Assembly (NCBI GenBank): GCA_029565415.1
Contig: JAKQOH010000076.1
Location: 1 to 43,235 of the forward strand
DNA length: 43,235 nt
DNA from: Candidatus Rifleibacteriota bacterium
GTDB taxonomy: Bacteria; Riflebacteria; Ozemobacteria; Ozemobacterales; Ozemobacteraceae
Direction of reading: 5' to 3'
Shown here: one piece after another, positions 32,503 through 40,870 of the stretch
Numbering within the stretch: the first letter of the stretch is position 1
Layout of the letters: each line of letters starts with the position of its first letter
Made by a program: the position numbers and the translations under genes
Notes under the pieces: model-generated
The model's input: only the letters and a program-made list of their open reading frames with translations
What the model was told of the DNA's origin: nothing
Databases searched by the model: none

Positions 32503-34080
32503 ATGTCATCACGCCGTTCCGACGCCGAGACAATCGAACTGCTTCGTCGTGAAAATGAGTCGCTTCGAGCGGAGCGCGATCGCCTGCAGGTCAGCCATGA
32601 TGGGCTTGAAGAGCAGGTGCGCCTGCTTCGAAGTATTTTGTATGGAAGATCATCAGAGAAGCAGGCTGATGAGTCTACGCCCGAACAGCCATTCCTCCCG
32701 TTCGACGAGGCGGATACGGCGAAGCAGGCACTCGAGCAACCTGTCGAAGAGACTTGCACCGTCACTGCGCACTCTCGGCAGAAGCCTGGCCGAAAGCCCC
32801 TGCCAGCGCATCTGCCGAGAGTCGAGGTGGAGTTCGATCTTCCCGAAGACCAGAAAGTCGCTCCGTGTGGCTGCTTGCTGAGTCGAATCGGCTGCGAGGT
32901 CACCGAGCGCCTCGACATCATTCCTGCGAAAATCCAAGTGATCCGCATCACTCGCCATAAATATGCTTCCAAATGCAACTGTGAGATTCCGGAAAACGCC
33001 CCGGGAGAAGTGCGCGTCGCGCCGCTGCCTCCGCAGATCATTCCGCAGGGAATCGTGACTCCTGGCCTGCTTGCACACGTCATGACCGCCAAGTATGTCG
33101 ATGCCATTCCACTGTATCGTCAGGAACAGCAGTTCATGCGCCTGGGTCTGGATATCACGCGTGGAACCCTGGCCTCGTGGGTGAGGCTGACGGCGCAGGC
33201 CTGCATGCCAATCTTCGACCTGATCGCCAGGGAAGTGCGGGCCGGGCCTGTTATCCACATGGATGAAACCCCCGTCCAGGTGCTGAAAGAACCGGGGCGG
33301 GCAAACACGACGCAGTCCTACATGTGGGTGTGCCGAGGAGGCCCGCCCGGTCGGCCTGCGGTCATATACAGGTATTATCCGACGCGATCAGCCAGGGTCG
33401 CCGACGAGTTGCTGGCAGATTACCGCGGGTATTTGCATACCGATGGGTATATCGCATATGAGGCCGTCGGCATGCGTGAAGGCATCCGCCATCTCGCCTG
33501 CTGGGCGCATGTGCGCAGAAAATTCGTCGAGGTCGAGAAGGGCACCAAGGGAAGCCTCAAGGCCGGTGTGGCCAAGGAAGTGCTCGATCTCATCGCAAAG
33601 CTCTATAAGATCGAGGTTGATGCTCGAGAAAAAGGACTTTCACCGGATGAGGTGGTCGCTTTCCGCAACCAGGAGAGTCGGCCGGTTCTCGAACAGATCA
33701 AAACGACCCTGGACCGGCATGCGAACAAGACACCGCCGAAAAGCCTCCTCGGCAAAGCCATCCTGTATGCTCTGAATCTCTGGCCAAAGCTGACAGTCTA
33801 TTTGGAAAATGCCATCCTGCGGCTGGATAACAACATCGCCGAAAATGCGATTCGACCGTTCGCCGTCGGTCGCAAAAACTGGCTTTTCTCGGGTTCACCG
33901 CGCGGCGCCGACGCCAGCGCCGCCCTCTACTCGATCATCGAGACCGCCAAAGCCAACGATATCGAACCATATACCTATCTACGGCTTCTATTCACAGAGG
34001 TTCCGAAGGCAACATCAGATACCGAGCGACGAGCCCTGCTTCCGCAGTATCTCGATCGTTCCCGCCTGAACATCACCTGA
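32503..34080 (+). CDS. tnpC: IS66 family transposase TnpC
   Basis: This 525-residue protein starts at the ATG 32503. It has an N-terminal coiled coil (ELLRRENESLRAERDRLQVS), a zinc-finger-like region (APCGCLLSRIGCEVTERL, KCNCEIPE) and a DDE nuclease core with VIHMDETPVQVL and YLHTDGYIAYE. The end shows NNIAENAIRPFAVGRKNWLF, which contains the conserved Glu, and ASAALYSIIETAKAND. It is full length with no stop, so it may be active. The first start lacks a ribosome binding site. Confidence 0.93.
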   Translation: MSSRRSDAETIELLRRENESLRAERDRLQVSHDGLEEQVRLLRSILYGRSSEKQADESTPEQPFLPFDEADTAKQALEQPVEETCTVTAHSRQKPGRKPLPAHLPRVEVEFDLPEDQKVAPCGCLLSRIGCEVTERLDIIPAKIQVIRITRHKYASKCNCEIPENAPGEVRVAPLPPQIIPQGIVTPGLLAHVMTAKYVDAIPLYRQEQQFMRLGLDITRGTLASWVRLTAQACMPIFDLIAREVRAGPVIHMDETPVQVLKEPGRANTTQSYMWVCRGGPPGRPAVIYRYYPTRSARVADELLADYRGYLHTDGYIAYEAVGMREGIRHLACWAHVRRKFVEVEKGTKGSLKAGVAKEVLDLIAKLYKIEVDAREKGLSPDEVVAFRNQESRPVLEQIKTTLDRHANKTPPKSLLGKAILYALNLWPKLTVYLENAILRLDNNIAENAIRPFAVGRKNWLFSGSPRGADASAALYSIIETAKANDIEPYTYLRLLFTEVPKATSDTERRALLPQYLDRSRLNIT

Positions 34081-34111
34081 AAAGGTGGTGTTTATTATCC
34101 GCTTACATTGA

Positions 34112-34597
34112 ATCAATATCGAGAGCGGCCTAAATGTACGAAAGTCCACTTGCTATTCACCGATCGAATTTGCCTTCTTCACAGTTCCTTCTATGGGTTC
34201 ATATTGGGCTACTGTAAAAGATTTGCTTTGCGATGCCTTATCAATCGACTTAAATTCATGGGACTCAATTTTGGCGAATTCAGCTTTTTCAAACTCATGT
34301 AAATGTTTGTCCAATAAAAACTCGTATAACTGGTTTTTGCATCAGCACTGCTTTGAAATGGGTTATTGCAGAAAAGAAATCGAAATAGTTCAAGCACCAG
34401 TAAATATTTTATTTACAAAATCTATTAACCTTGCCAAAAGAATGTTCTCTGAAAATAGCACCGAGATCGAATCTACAAATGAATTCCTTGTTCTGAAAAC
34501 AAATAACCAAATTATTATTGAATGCGCTCATCCAGGGAGACAATCAAACGATTGGCGCCAACGTCTGAAAGAGATTGCAAAAAAATATGCATCGTAG
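34112..34597 (+). pseudogene. C-terminal fragment of an AT-rich orphan gene
   Basis: An open frame of 161 codons runs from just after a TGA (34109-34111) to TAG at 34597, with no credible start at its beginning. It is distinctly AT-rich compared with neighbours. Residues include SPIEFAFFTVPSMGSYWATV, NWFLHQHCFEMGYCRKEIEI and IIIECAHPGRQSNDWRQRLK. I do not recognise the family; it does not look like the rest of the DUF6602 gene left of IS66. An ATG at 34193 is a weak alternative start. It probably lost its beginning when IS66 or a deletion joined the sequences. Confidence 0.55.
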
Positions 34598-34711
34598 AGA
34601 TATCGAGCCGCCAACTCATTATATATTATATAGAAAATAATACGTTTTAATAGAATTGATCTTATTGAGTCCTGCACAATGATAACCAGCTATTGTACTT
34701 TTCCTCCGGTT

Positions 34712-34733
34712 CCCGTATCTTTCCCTATACGGG
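34712..34733 (+). promoter_or_regulatory. Hairpin hiding the transposase ribosome binding site
   Basis: CCCGTAT (34712-34718) pairs with ATACGGG (34727-34733), with an eight-base loop. The 3' arm overlaps the GGGAGG ribosome binding site before the ATG at 34743. Folding would limit translation, a common way to keep transposase low. Confidence 0.5.
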
Positions 34734-34742
34734 AGGTGTGTC

Positions 34743-35767
34743 ATGCGTACAAAAGGGAAGCCGGAAGAATTGGAGCGGATCCGCATGCGTGCCGTAAAAG
34801 CGGTGGCCGACGGAGTGCCGCAGAAGGAAGTTGCCAAGGTGTTGGGCGTAGACCCAACTACGGTGTGCAAATGGTTCGGGAAATACTTGGAAGACCCCGA
34901 GTTGCTCCTGGCCAAGCCGATCCGAGGGCGGCCCCCTCGCTTGAAGGCAGAGGACCTGGTGAGATTGGCCGATCTTATCCGGAAGGGACCTTGCGCCTTC
35001 GGCTGGGAAAACGACCTGTGGTCATGTTCCCGTGTGGCCGAAATCATTTGGCGAGAGTTTGGCGTGAAATACCACCCCGACCATGTGTTCAAGTTGCTGA
35101 CCGCAAAGATGAAGTTTTCCTTCCAGAGGCCCGAGAAAGTAGCCCGAGAAAAGGATCCCGATGCTGTGGCACGATGGTTCAAGGAAGAGCTGCCCGACAT
35201 CAAAAAAAAGTCTCGGAAGAGAAAGCAACCCTCGTCCTGATCGATGAGGCCTGTTTCCAACTCCTTCCTGTTCGTAAACGAACCTTGGCGCCACGTGGAG
35301 AGACTCCCAGGTTGAAGGCTTGGGATCGGCGAAGCAAGTTCTCGGCAATCAGCGCCATCATGATCAGTCGGACCTGCCATCGCCCAGGTCTCCTGTTTAC
35401 CATTCTTCCGCAAGGCGAGAATTTCACCAGTGATCGAGTGGCCATCTTCTTGAGGAAGATCAGGCGCCGAATTCCCGGACCGATCCACATCATCTGGGAC
35501 CGAGCCAACATTCATCGGGGTCCTGAGGTCAGAAAATTTCTTGCTCGGGCAAAGGGTATTCAGACTCACCACTTCCCTGCCTACGCCCCTGAAACCAACC
35601 CTGTAGAAGGGATCTGGGGACACGCCAAGTATCACCAGATGCCAAACCTGGTGGTTCCAGGCGCCACGGAACTGTCCATTGCAGCAGAAACAAGCCTGAA
35701 CGAAATCTCCAGAAGGCCTGTTTTGCTGAGTGCCTTCATTCAACATGCTTGGGGCCCGGCTGCATGA
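34743..35767 (+). CDS. IS630-family transposase made by -1 frameshift
   Basis: Frame one (34743-35240) encodes 165 residues with an HTH, PQKEVAKVLGVDPTTVCKWF (about 27-46), and a GRPPRLKAEDLVRL linker. Frame two, shifted by -1, holds the DDE core up to 35767: LVLIDEACFQLLP, IHIIWDRANIHRG and YAPETNPVEGIWGHAKYH, giving Asp, Asp and Glu. The shift happens at A AAA AAG (35204-35210), a typical slippery sequence. A full transposase of about 340 residues would arise only by shifting. Without the shift, a short protein made of the DNA-binding part appears, which may act as an inhibitor. GGGAGGTG precedes the ATG. Confidence 0.85.
35204..35210 (+). promoter_or_regulatory. Slippery heptamer for -1 frameshifting
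   Basis: A AAA AAG lies within eight consecutive A (35202-35209) exactly where the two transposase frames must join. In frame zero it reads AAA AAG, and after slippage AAA AAA GTC. The second frame then continues to 35767. No strong downstream hairpin is obvious, but the heptamer is efficient by itself in many bacteria. Confidence 0.7.
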
Positions 35768-36088
35768 ATCTTGTCTATCATTTTGCAGTACTCAATAGCA
35801 TAGTAGAGCTACTGCCCACCGCAGATCCAAATATCCTTTTCATCTCACATTAGGTTTTGAGAACGTTTATGGTTGGTGACGTCATTTTCCGACGTAGACA
35901 ACCATTTTTTGATCTTTTTCTCAGGTTTCCTGGCCCCCTTACGCGGGGGTCAAATCGGCTCTTGCCCGCCTCAGATAAGCATCTATCGCGACACCGAAGT
36001 CTCTGGCACAGGCGTTGCAATTCTCCTCTACGGCGCCCGACAGCGCAGGGTGTTCTGAATCCCCAGAAACGACAGGAGGAGCCGAGCG

Positions 36089-36478
36089 ATGGCCGTTCAA
36101 CTCGAATTCATCAACATACTCGTCCCTTTCTCCGCCATCGAGCGGGTTCATCAGGGCGGGGCCGAGGGGTTCCGCAAGGAGTATGAGGACCACCCGGGTG
36201 TCTGGTGGGATCGGTTTCTGTTCCGATGCGGTTCGATGAACTCGATCGACCTGATTCTCTGGCTGGAAGAGCTGGAGAAGCACGGGTTGTCGCGTTTCCG
36301 GACCTATGCCGGCAAACGGATCGCCGGGGATATCGCCCTTGCGACCATCGAGTTCGGAATCGAAGGCAACTGCTCCTGGCTTTCCATCGACCGTGCTCAG
36401 GGCATCGCTTGGCTGTCCGGCACCGAACCGGGCGAGATCGCCAGTCCGGCCATACCGTTCCGCCACCAGCCCGCGTGA
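36089..36478 (+). CDS. Hypothetical protein, 129 residues
   Basis: The ATG at 36089 has AGGAGGAGCC upstream. The protein has no signal peptide or TM helix. Visible segments are LEFINILVPFSAIERVHQGG, VWWDRFLFRCGSMNSIDLIL and AGDIALATIEFGIEGNCSWL. I do not recognise a family. It is followed after 16 bases by the truncated regulator and may be co-transcribed. The gap before it, from the IS630 end at 35796, has no gene; a small CCCCC/GGGGG hairpin at 35934-35949 lacks a U-tract. Confidence 0.65.
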   Translation: MAVQLEFINILVPFSAIERVHQGGAEGFRKEYEDHPGVWWDRFLFRCGSMNSIDLILWLEELEKHGLSRFRTYAGKRIAGDIALATIEFGIEGNCSWLSIDRAQGIAWLSGTEPGEIASPAIPFRHQPA

Positions 36479-36494
36479 AACGAAGGAGCATGTC

Positions 36495-36884
36495 ATGAGC
36501 ATTCAGGGAGTCGTCAAACGCTACGCGCTGATCATCGAAAAGGTGACGCAGTGCCACTTTCCAACGCTGGACCAGATTCACCGGTTCCTGCGGCTGCACG
36601 GCTTCGAGGTGTCGAAGCGGACGCTCCAGCGCGACATCGCGGGAATCGCACTCGAGTTCGGCGTCTCGCTGCGGTATGACCGGACGCACCGCGGCTACGT
36701 GATCGACCGCGATGCTGGCGCCAATCCGGACATCTTCATCCGGTTCTTCTCCGCGATCGGCCAAGGCAGGACCACTTCCCCCCGTGACACCATCAAATTG
36801 CATGAAGGCTTCCGACCGTCAGATCACAACCAGGTCATCGAAAATCAGTCAAACCCTCGAAAAGATCGCGCGGTGCCCGATTGA
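36495..36884 (+). pseudogene. Truncated WYL-type transcriptional regulator
   Basis: GAAGGAG precedes the ATG at 36495. Residues 1-85 form a DeoR/WYL-type helix-turn-helix: RYALIIEKVTQCHFPTLDQI, then RFLRLHGFEVSKRTLQRDIA, and LRYDRTHRGYVIDRD. Full-length WYL proteins have about 300 residues with a C-terminal ligand-sensing WYL domain. Here the frame becomes unlike the family after DIFIRFF (about residue 87), with a tail of RTTSPRDTIKLHEGF, and stops at 36884. So a frameshift or deletion removed the WYL domain. The HTH could still bind DNA by itself. Confidence 0.68.
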
Positions 36885-37021
36885 CCTCGGTAGGGATGAA
36901 TCTGAGGTCAAGAACCTGCCAACGTGGAAACTGCTCGATTCGAGAACGGTGACCTGCATCATCATACAACCCACATTGCCTCCAAAGGCCAAGGCACCGA
37001 TGCGCATATCAAGGAGGGAAC

Positions 37022-37957
37022 ATGATTCCTAGCGATTCATTCGAATTCGATGTACCGGGTATTAAACTCTTCGGGATCGGGAATAGTGGTATTAGGGCTT
37101 TATGTCCGATGTCGCAAGCCGACGAGGCGATTCATCGAAGAGGCATTGAATATATAGCACTATGTACAGATGCAAAAGAAACAGACATTCCAAAGACCGG
37201 CTCTTCCATCGTCATCGAACACCTGTTTGCCGATAAAGCCAGCACGGAGCATTCGCAAGAAACCGCGTGCATGCTCGACCGGCTTCTCGGGGGTGCCGAC
37301 ATGGTGATTCTTCTTCTTGCTCTCGGCTGCAAGGCCTCTGTCGATGCGGCCCAACGCGTCGCAAAAGCATCCCGAGAACGATCCGTGCTGACTGTCGTCA
37401 TCGCTGCCAGACCGTTACCGTTCGAAAGCCAAACGCGCATGAGCGAGGCCGCTCGGGGAATCGACGCCCTTCGTGAAGCCGCAGATGCAATGCTTGTCTT
37501 CTCACCCGAAAAACTCGTGACCACGAATGAATCTCATCTGTCAATATCTGAATTGCATAAGCGCATCGACGACACCTTTACCCTGTGCGTCCGGAGTCTC
37601 ACCGATCATTTCCTCATACCTGGCCTCATCTGCGTAGATTTCAGGGATGTGAAAACCGTACTGACCGGGGCAGGGATCGTGCATATCGGCGTCGGCTCGG
37701 CACGGGGAGAAAACCGCGCGTCTGCAGCAGCCAGAATGGCAAAAACCAGTGCTCTTTTCGAAGGCGACCTCAGCAAAGCCCGTTCCCTGCTGGTCACCAT
37801 ACCACGGGGCCACAATATCATCGTGGAGGAAGTCAATACGGCGATGCATATCATCATGGAAGGCTTGGGAGAAGATATCAACGTCATCGTCAGCACTCCC
37901 GACCTTGAAAATGATGATGACCTGTTCATGGTCACCATCATCGCGAGCAATTCCTGA
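37022..37957 (+). CDS. Degenerate FtsZ-family (tubulin-like) protein
   Basis: This 311-residue protein starts after AAGGAGGGAA. The N-terminus KLFGIGNSGIRALCPMSQAD (15-34) aligns with the FtsZ GTP-binding start, but the Gly-rich GGGGN is missing. The tubulin signature GGGTGTG is replaced by LLALGCKASVDAAQ (98-111). The C-terminal half is much closer to FtsZ: IPGLICVDFRDVKTVLTGAG (199-218), IGVGSARGENRASAAA and SKARSLLVTI. In the T7 loop, which acts on the neighbour's GTP, Asp206 and Asp209 remain but the Asn is Cys204. It probably does not bind GTP normally. It sits in an accessory region away from division genes. Confidence 0.82.
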   Translation: MIPSDSFEFDVPGIKLFGIGNSGIRALCPMSQADEAIHRRGIEYIALCTDAKETDIPKTGSSIVIEHLFADKASTEHSQETACMLDRLLGGADMVILLLALGCKASVDAAQRVAKASRERSVLTVVIAARPLPFESQTRMSEAARGIDALREAADAMLVFSPEKLVTTNESHLSISELHKRIDDTFTLCVRSLTDHFLIPGLICVDFRDVKTVLTGAGIVHIGVGSARGENRASAAARMAKTSALFEGDLSKARSLLVTIPRGHNIIVEEVNTAMHIIMEGLGEDINVIVSTPDLENDDDLFMVTIIASNS

Positions 37958-38072
37958 CTTCACACGTTCTTGGCTGCCGGCCCGAATTCTTCGGTCTTTC
38001 GTAATTTCTTGTTTCGACCTGTTTGATCGTTGGTCAGGCAGGTGAAATTACGATTCTTCAAAGGAGCTACAA

Positions 38073-38342
38073 ATGCCGATCAGAGCGAAAATAATTTTGA
38101 AACCCTGTCCTTTTTGCGGCAATGATCGTGTAAAGATCATCGACAATGCCGAGCATCTCGGATGTCTCGAGTGTGGCACCGAAGAGCGGTTCGCCGTCGT
38201 CTGCCTCGAAACGAATGGCGGCTGCGGGGCTTCTTCGAGATTTGTCTTATCCAGACTGGGTGCAAAAAAGCTCTGGAACAAGCGGCAAAAAAAAGGAAGC
38301 CGAAAAAACGAAAATCCAAATACTGAATCAGATATTATCTGA
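38073..38342 (+). CDS. Lar-like zinc-ribbon protein
   Basis: This 89-residue protein, with AAGGAG before the ATG, has LKPCPFCGNDRVKII (10-24) and LGCLECGTEERFAVV (about 33-47). These are the two Cys pairs of a zinc ribbon of the Lar (restriction alleviation) kind, followed by KKLWNKRQ. Lar-type proteins are common in phages and mobile DNA. The C-terminus (KNENPNTESDI) is short and polar. It follows the FtsZ-like gene after 115 bases. The specific role is unknown. Confidence 0.72.
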   Translation: MPIRAKIILKPCPFCGNDRVKIIDNAEHLGCLECGTEERFAVVCLETNGGCGASSRFVLSRLGAKKLWNKRQKKGSRKNENPNTESDII

Positions 38343-38391
38343 GAATAAGCAGCTCTGAAAAATGATGATGCCATAGCGCCTATGATGCGTG

Positions 38392-39387
38392 TTATAAATT
38401 TCCTTTTCCTGAATTATGGGCAATTCTCAAAATTGAAATGACCGACTCTTTTACGCTTTCAATTGAATCCTTGCACTCAAGAAATCCATTTCGATCGATC
38501 AAGCCAACGTCGAAGGATGCGACAGTCTTGGAATTACCAATTCGACCTCTTCTCTGGTACCTGGGCACAATTGGAAAAGGAAGGGTTTTCAGGTGCTCAA
38601 TGGCATTATCAACCTTACAGTGCTTTGCATCGGTCGTGTCGTCTTTGCCAAAAGACATTTTCACATTGAGCAAGCCATTATAGTTGATCTCCAGATAAAG
38701 ATCATCTGTGAACCAATCAAGGTGGCAAATCGTATCAGGCCTTGAGCCATACGTGCCGCATGTTATGTCGATGCCGAAGGTTTCATTGGGAATCTGTTTC
38801 CGGATAGCATCGGCCAGGCTTCCGAGGACGTAGATGTTCCAGTTTCCTGTCCTGTAATCGGGAACACAACGCCTATTCCCGGCAATTGCCAGATCTTGGT
38901 GAAGAACCTCTCTTTGGACCTGCTCGAGCCAACCAAGGACTATCATATCCGGGTCAGAAATTGCCCTCAGTGCCCTCTCGAATTGTCGAATCCGGATCCA
39001 ATGAAATTTTGTGTTTCGAGGAGGGTGATAATACTCTCCTTTGCCAAGGGTAATGAAGACAAAACAGGGGCAATTTGGCCAGCGATTCGCATACCTGTTC
39101 GTTTGATACTCTTCGTTGGTGATTCCTGTTTCGTGGTCATCAACCTTTAACTCGATGATTACTGCTGGATTCTCATGCCCATCAGCAGTCCTCTCCAAAA
39201 TAGCAAGGTCAACGGAATTCCATTCTCGATAATGAATGGGTTCCAATGGAAAAGAAATGCCGAGGGAATCCATGAATTGAGATAGTGGTTTTCGATTGCC
39301 CTCGCAGTAAAGATCGAGAAGGTAAGAAATCAGACCGATATGCAATTTCCCAAGGGCATACCCAATCGATTTGACCAAATTCGCCAT
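38392..39387 (-). CDS. PD-(D/E)XK nuclease-superfamily protein
   Basis: This encodes 331 residues from the ATG at 39387, with GGAGAG upstream; an extension to 39441 lacks a site. The motif NSVDLAILERT (58-68; Asp60) followed by AVIIELKVDD (74-83; Glu79-x-Lys81) is the nuclease catalytic core of the PD-(D/E)XK group. A possible Gln/Tyr-containing helix follows (NEEYQTNRYANRW). The C-terminal half, with LDWFTDDLYLEINYNGLLNV, is unknown. Such proteins occur as restriction or defence nucleases in islands, and less often as repair enzymes. It is alone on the minus strand. Confidence 0.75.
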   Translation of the reverse strand: MANLVKSIGYALGKLHIGLISYLLDLYCEGNRKPLSQFMDSLGISFPLEPIHYREWNSVDLAILERTADGHENPAVIIELKVDDHETGITNEEYQTNRYANRWPNCPCFVFITLGKGEYYHPPRNTKFHWIRIRQFERALRAISDPDMIVLGWLEQVQREVLHQDLAIAGNRRCVPDYRTGNWNIYVLGSLADAIRKQIPNETFGIDITCGTYGSRPDTICHLDWFTDDLYLEINYNGLLNVKMSFGKDDTTDAKHCKVDNAIEHLKTLPFPIVPRYQRRGRIGNSKTVASFDVGLIDRNGFLECKDSIESVKESVISILRIAHNSGKGNL

Positions 39388-39683
39388 TATCTCTCTCCGA
39401 AGTTCGCAGGGTTCATCTGTCGCTGTGCCCCCTACGGTCACCGACTAGCTTCGTTCCAGTGGACAGCCCTCAGGAAGCAATAATTGAAGCGGCATGTCAC
39501 ACTCTCATCCCGTTAACTCGCCGCACACCCCGGCATCTCAACCATTCAGAACTGCATGAGCATTTTCCTGCATGTTGTTATGGTCGCTCCATCTCTGCGA
39601 CAAACCATGACGTCTGAATGGTCTCGGAAAACGGCGATGTTCCTTCGACCGGGAATCCAGGCGAGAAATTCTGGTTCCGGCGC

Positions 39684-40211
39684 TCAGTCCCGGTCGCCCT
39701 GAAGCCAGTTGATGCGGTTTCTCGTGCGGCCGAAGGCGTCGTCGACGGGTTCGGCGAACGATTCGTCCTCGGTGGCGCCTCTCAGTAAGACAGCCTCGAA
39801 GATGGCGTCATTCAGGCGCTGGAGAAGGGGCTCGTCGTCGCACGCCGAAACCTTCAGCTTGGAGACCAGGCCGCATGACTCCGCCATCAGGGGAAACAGC
39901 TTCCGGGTCGCCCCGTCCCGGATCACGTTCGCCAGCACATCGAACAGTTTCAGATGCCATTCGAGGGGGAGCTCGTCGGCCGCGGCCTTCAACGCCCCGG
40001 CGGTTTGGGCACGGAGCTCGGGATCCTCGTTGGGATTTCCGAGCACGCCCGTCAGGCGTTCCGCCAGTTCCAGCCTGCGCTCCCCGGGAACAGCCGCCCA
40101 GGCGAACGTCGAAACGGCACGAAGGGCGGCGGCGGCGGACTGCCGGTCTTCCCTACTCCGTTCCCCGTCAACAAGAATTCCGCAACCCGCTTCGATCCCG
40201 GTCATATCCAT
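39684..40211 (-). CDS. Hypothetical helical (HEAT-like) protein
   Basis: This encodes 175 residues from the ATG at 40211, which has TTGGAGATGAT upstream; another ATG six bases later is possible. The sequence is helical with repeats of about 45 residues, such as QSAAAALRAVSTFAWAAVPG and LRAQTAGALKAAADELPLEW, like HEAT repeats. No signal peptide is seen. It follows the small gene at 40239 by 27 bases on the same strand and is probably in the same transcript. Function unknown. Confidence 0.6.
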   Translation of the reverse strand: MDMTGIEAGCGILVDGERSREDRQSAAAALRAVSTFAWAAVPGERRLELAERLTGVLGNPNEDPELRAQTAGALKAAADELPLEWHLKLFDVLANVIRDGATRKLFPLMAESCGLVSKLKVSACDDEPLLQRLNDAIFEAVLLRGATEDESFAEPVDDAFGRTRNRINWLQGDRD

Positions 40212-40238
40212 ATCATCTCCAATAGCATTATTTATATA

Positions 40239-40643
40239 TCACCCAAAGCGAAGAGTGTCGTCCCGCGGGTACGTGAGGCGGGTCCCGTCTATTTCAAGAT
40301 ACCTTTCGGGTTCATCGCGAAGCAGGGCATACTCGGACCGGCCGGTCCATCCATAGCCCGAAGAATGCACCGGATGTTCGGCGAGATACCGTCCGGCTTC
40401 CAGGAGCGTGTCGAACCGCTTGACGACCGAGACAGCGTCGATGCCGCCCTGGGTTATTTCGAGCAAAACCAGCACGACGTTGCGGACGTTTTCCGGAACG
40501 ATCGGCGGCTTGGGGGGGCGGACGAAGCTTTTAGTTCCACTGCTCCTGAGTGAATTCCATGCTTTCGGGAAACGAGAGACAGAAGCTCCCCCAGAACGGA
40601 ATAGTTGTGCCGCTGGGCATCTCGCGCGCGAAGATCTCCTCAA
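40239..40643 (-). CDS. Small hypothetical protein, start uncertain
   Basis: The frame runs from 40643 to 40239. The last 75 residues look coding: VVKRFDTLLEAGRYLAEHPV, GWTGRSEYALLRDEPERYLE and IDGTRLTYPRDDTLRFG. The N-terminal part is Ser/Arg-rich and atypical, so the true start may be a GTG at 40475 (residue 57) or nearby. No good ribosome binding site is found for the longer start. The family is unknown. The HEAT-like gene follows. Confidence 0.42.
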   Translation of the reverse strand: MRRSSRARCPAAQLFRSGGASVSRFPKAWNSLRSSGTKSFVRPPKPPIVPENVRNVVLVLLEITQGGIDAVSVVKRFDTLLEAGRYLAEHPVHSSGYGWTGRSEYALLRDEPERYLEIDGTRLTYPRDDTLRFG

Positions 40644-40677
40644 GCTTCGAGCAGAGCTTCCAGAGCGCCTGCTTCAC
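40531..40677 (-). CDS. Possible 48-residue small protein
   Basis: A GTG at 40677, with GGGGA just upstream and AAGGAG further upstream, opens a frame of 48 residues. It contains KLCSKLEEIFAREMPSGTTI and ends EFTQEQWN, with a balanced composition. It overlaps the longer frame at 40239-40643 in another frame. It may be real, or a remnant of a damaged gene. The stretch 40678-40870 holds no supported gene. Confidence 0.25.
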   Translation of the reverse strand: MKQALWKLCSKLEEIFAREMPSGTTIPFWGSFCLSFPESMEFTQEQWN

Positions 40678-40870
40678 TCCCCATGGACCCGTTCTCCTTC
40701 TCTCTTTCGACGAACTCTTCGGCCCTGCATCGCGGGGGCTCGTCGTCTGCGCACATCTTTCCGGCTCGCGCATGAAAAGCCGATCCCGCATTCCCGTTCG
40801 CGCTTCGGCAAGCGCAGGGCGAACGGGTGGCATTCATTCTACATGACTCATGATAGAAAACGCATCGCGA

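Larger units (their letters stand above)
31621..34106 (+). mobile_element. Complete IS66-family insertion sequence
   Basis: The 2486-base element has terminal inverted repeats: GTAAGCGGATAAT is identical at both ends and a 25-base match continues imperfectly (31621-31645 and 34082-34106). It carries tnpA, tnpB and tnpC in the usual order. IS66 elements usually make an 8-base target duplication. Here the flanks are TTTTCTTA on the left and ATTGAATC on the right, which do not match. Either the element recombined with another copy or an adjacent deletion removed one flank, and the two flanking genes were not contiguous before. All three genes look intact, so the copy may be active. Confidence 0.93.
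34665..35795 (+). mobile_element. IS630-family insertion sequence
   Basis: The 1131-base element is flanked by TA on both sides (34663-34664 and 35796-35797), as expected for the IS630/Tc1 group. The ends are inverted repeats: TTGAGTCCTGCACAATGATA on the left and, reversed, TTGAGTACTGCAAAATGATA on the right, with two differences in 20 bases. It contains one transposase gene read in two frames. It lies in an AT-rich stretch 68 bases after the truncated gene. Confidence 0.88.

Noticed and set aside
34619..35746. A 375-codon minus-strand frame across the IS630 element
   Set aside because: It is antisense to a recognisable transposase with DDE motifs.
31621..35795. IS66 and IS630 as a composite transposon
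   Set aside because: They belong to different families, have unrelated ends and each has its own boundaries.
35934..35949. CCCCC/GGGGG hairpin as terminator
   Set aside because: Only five base pairs and no U-tract follow; no gene ends nearby.
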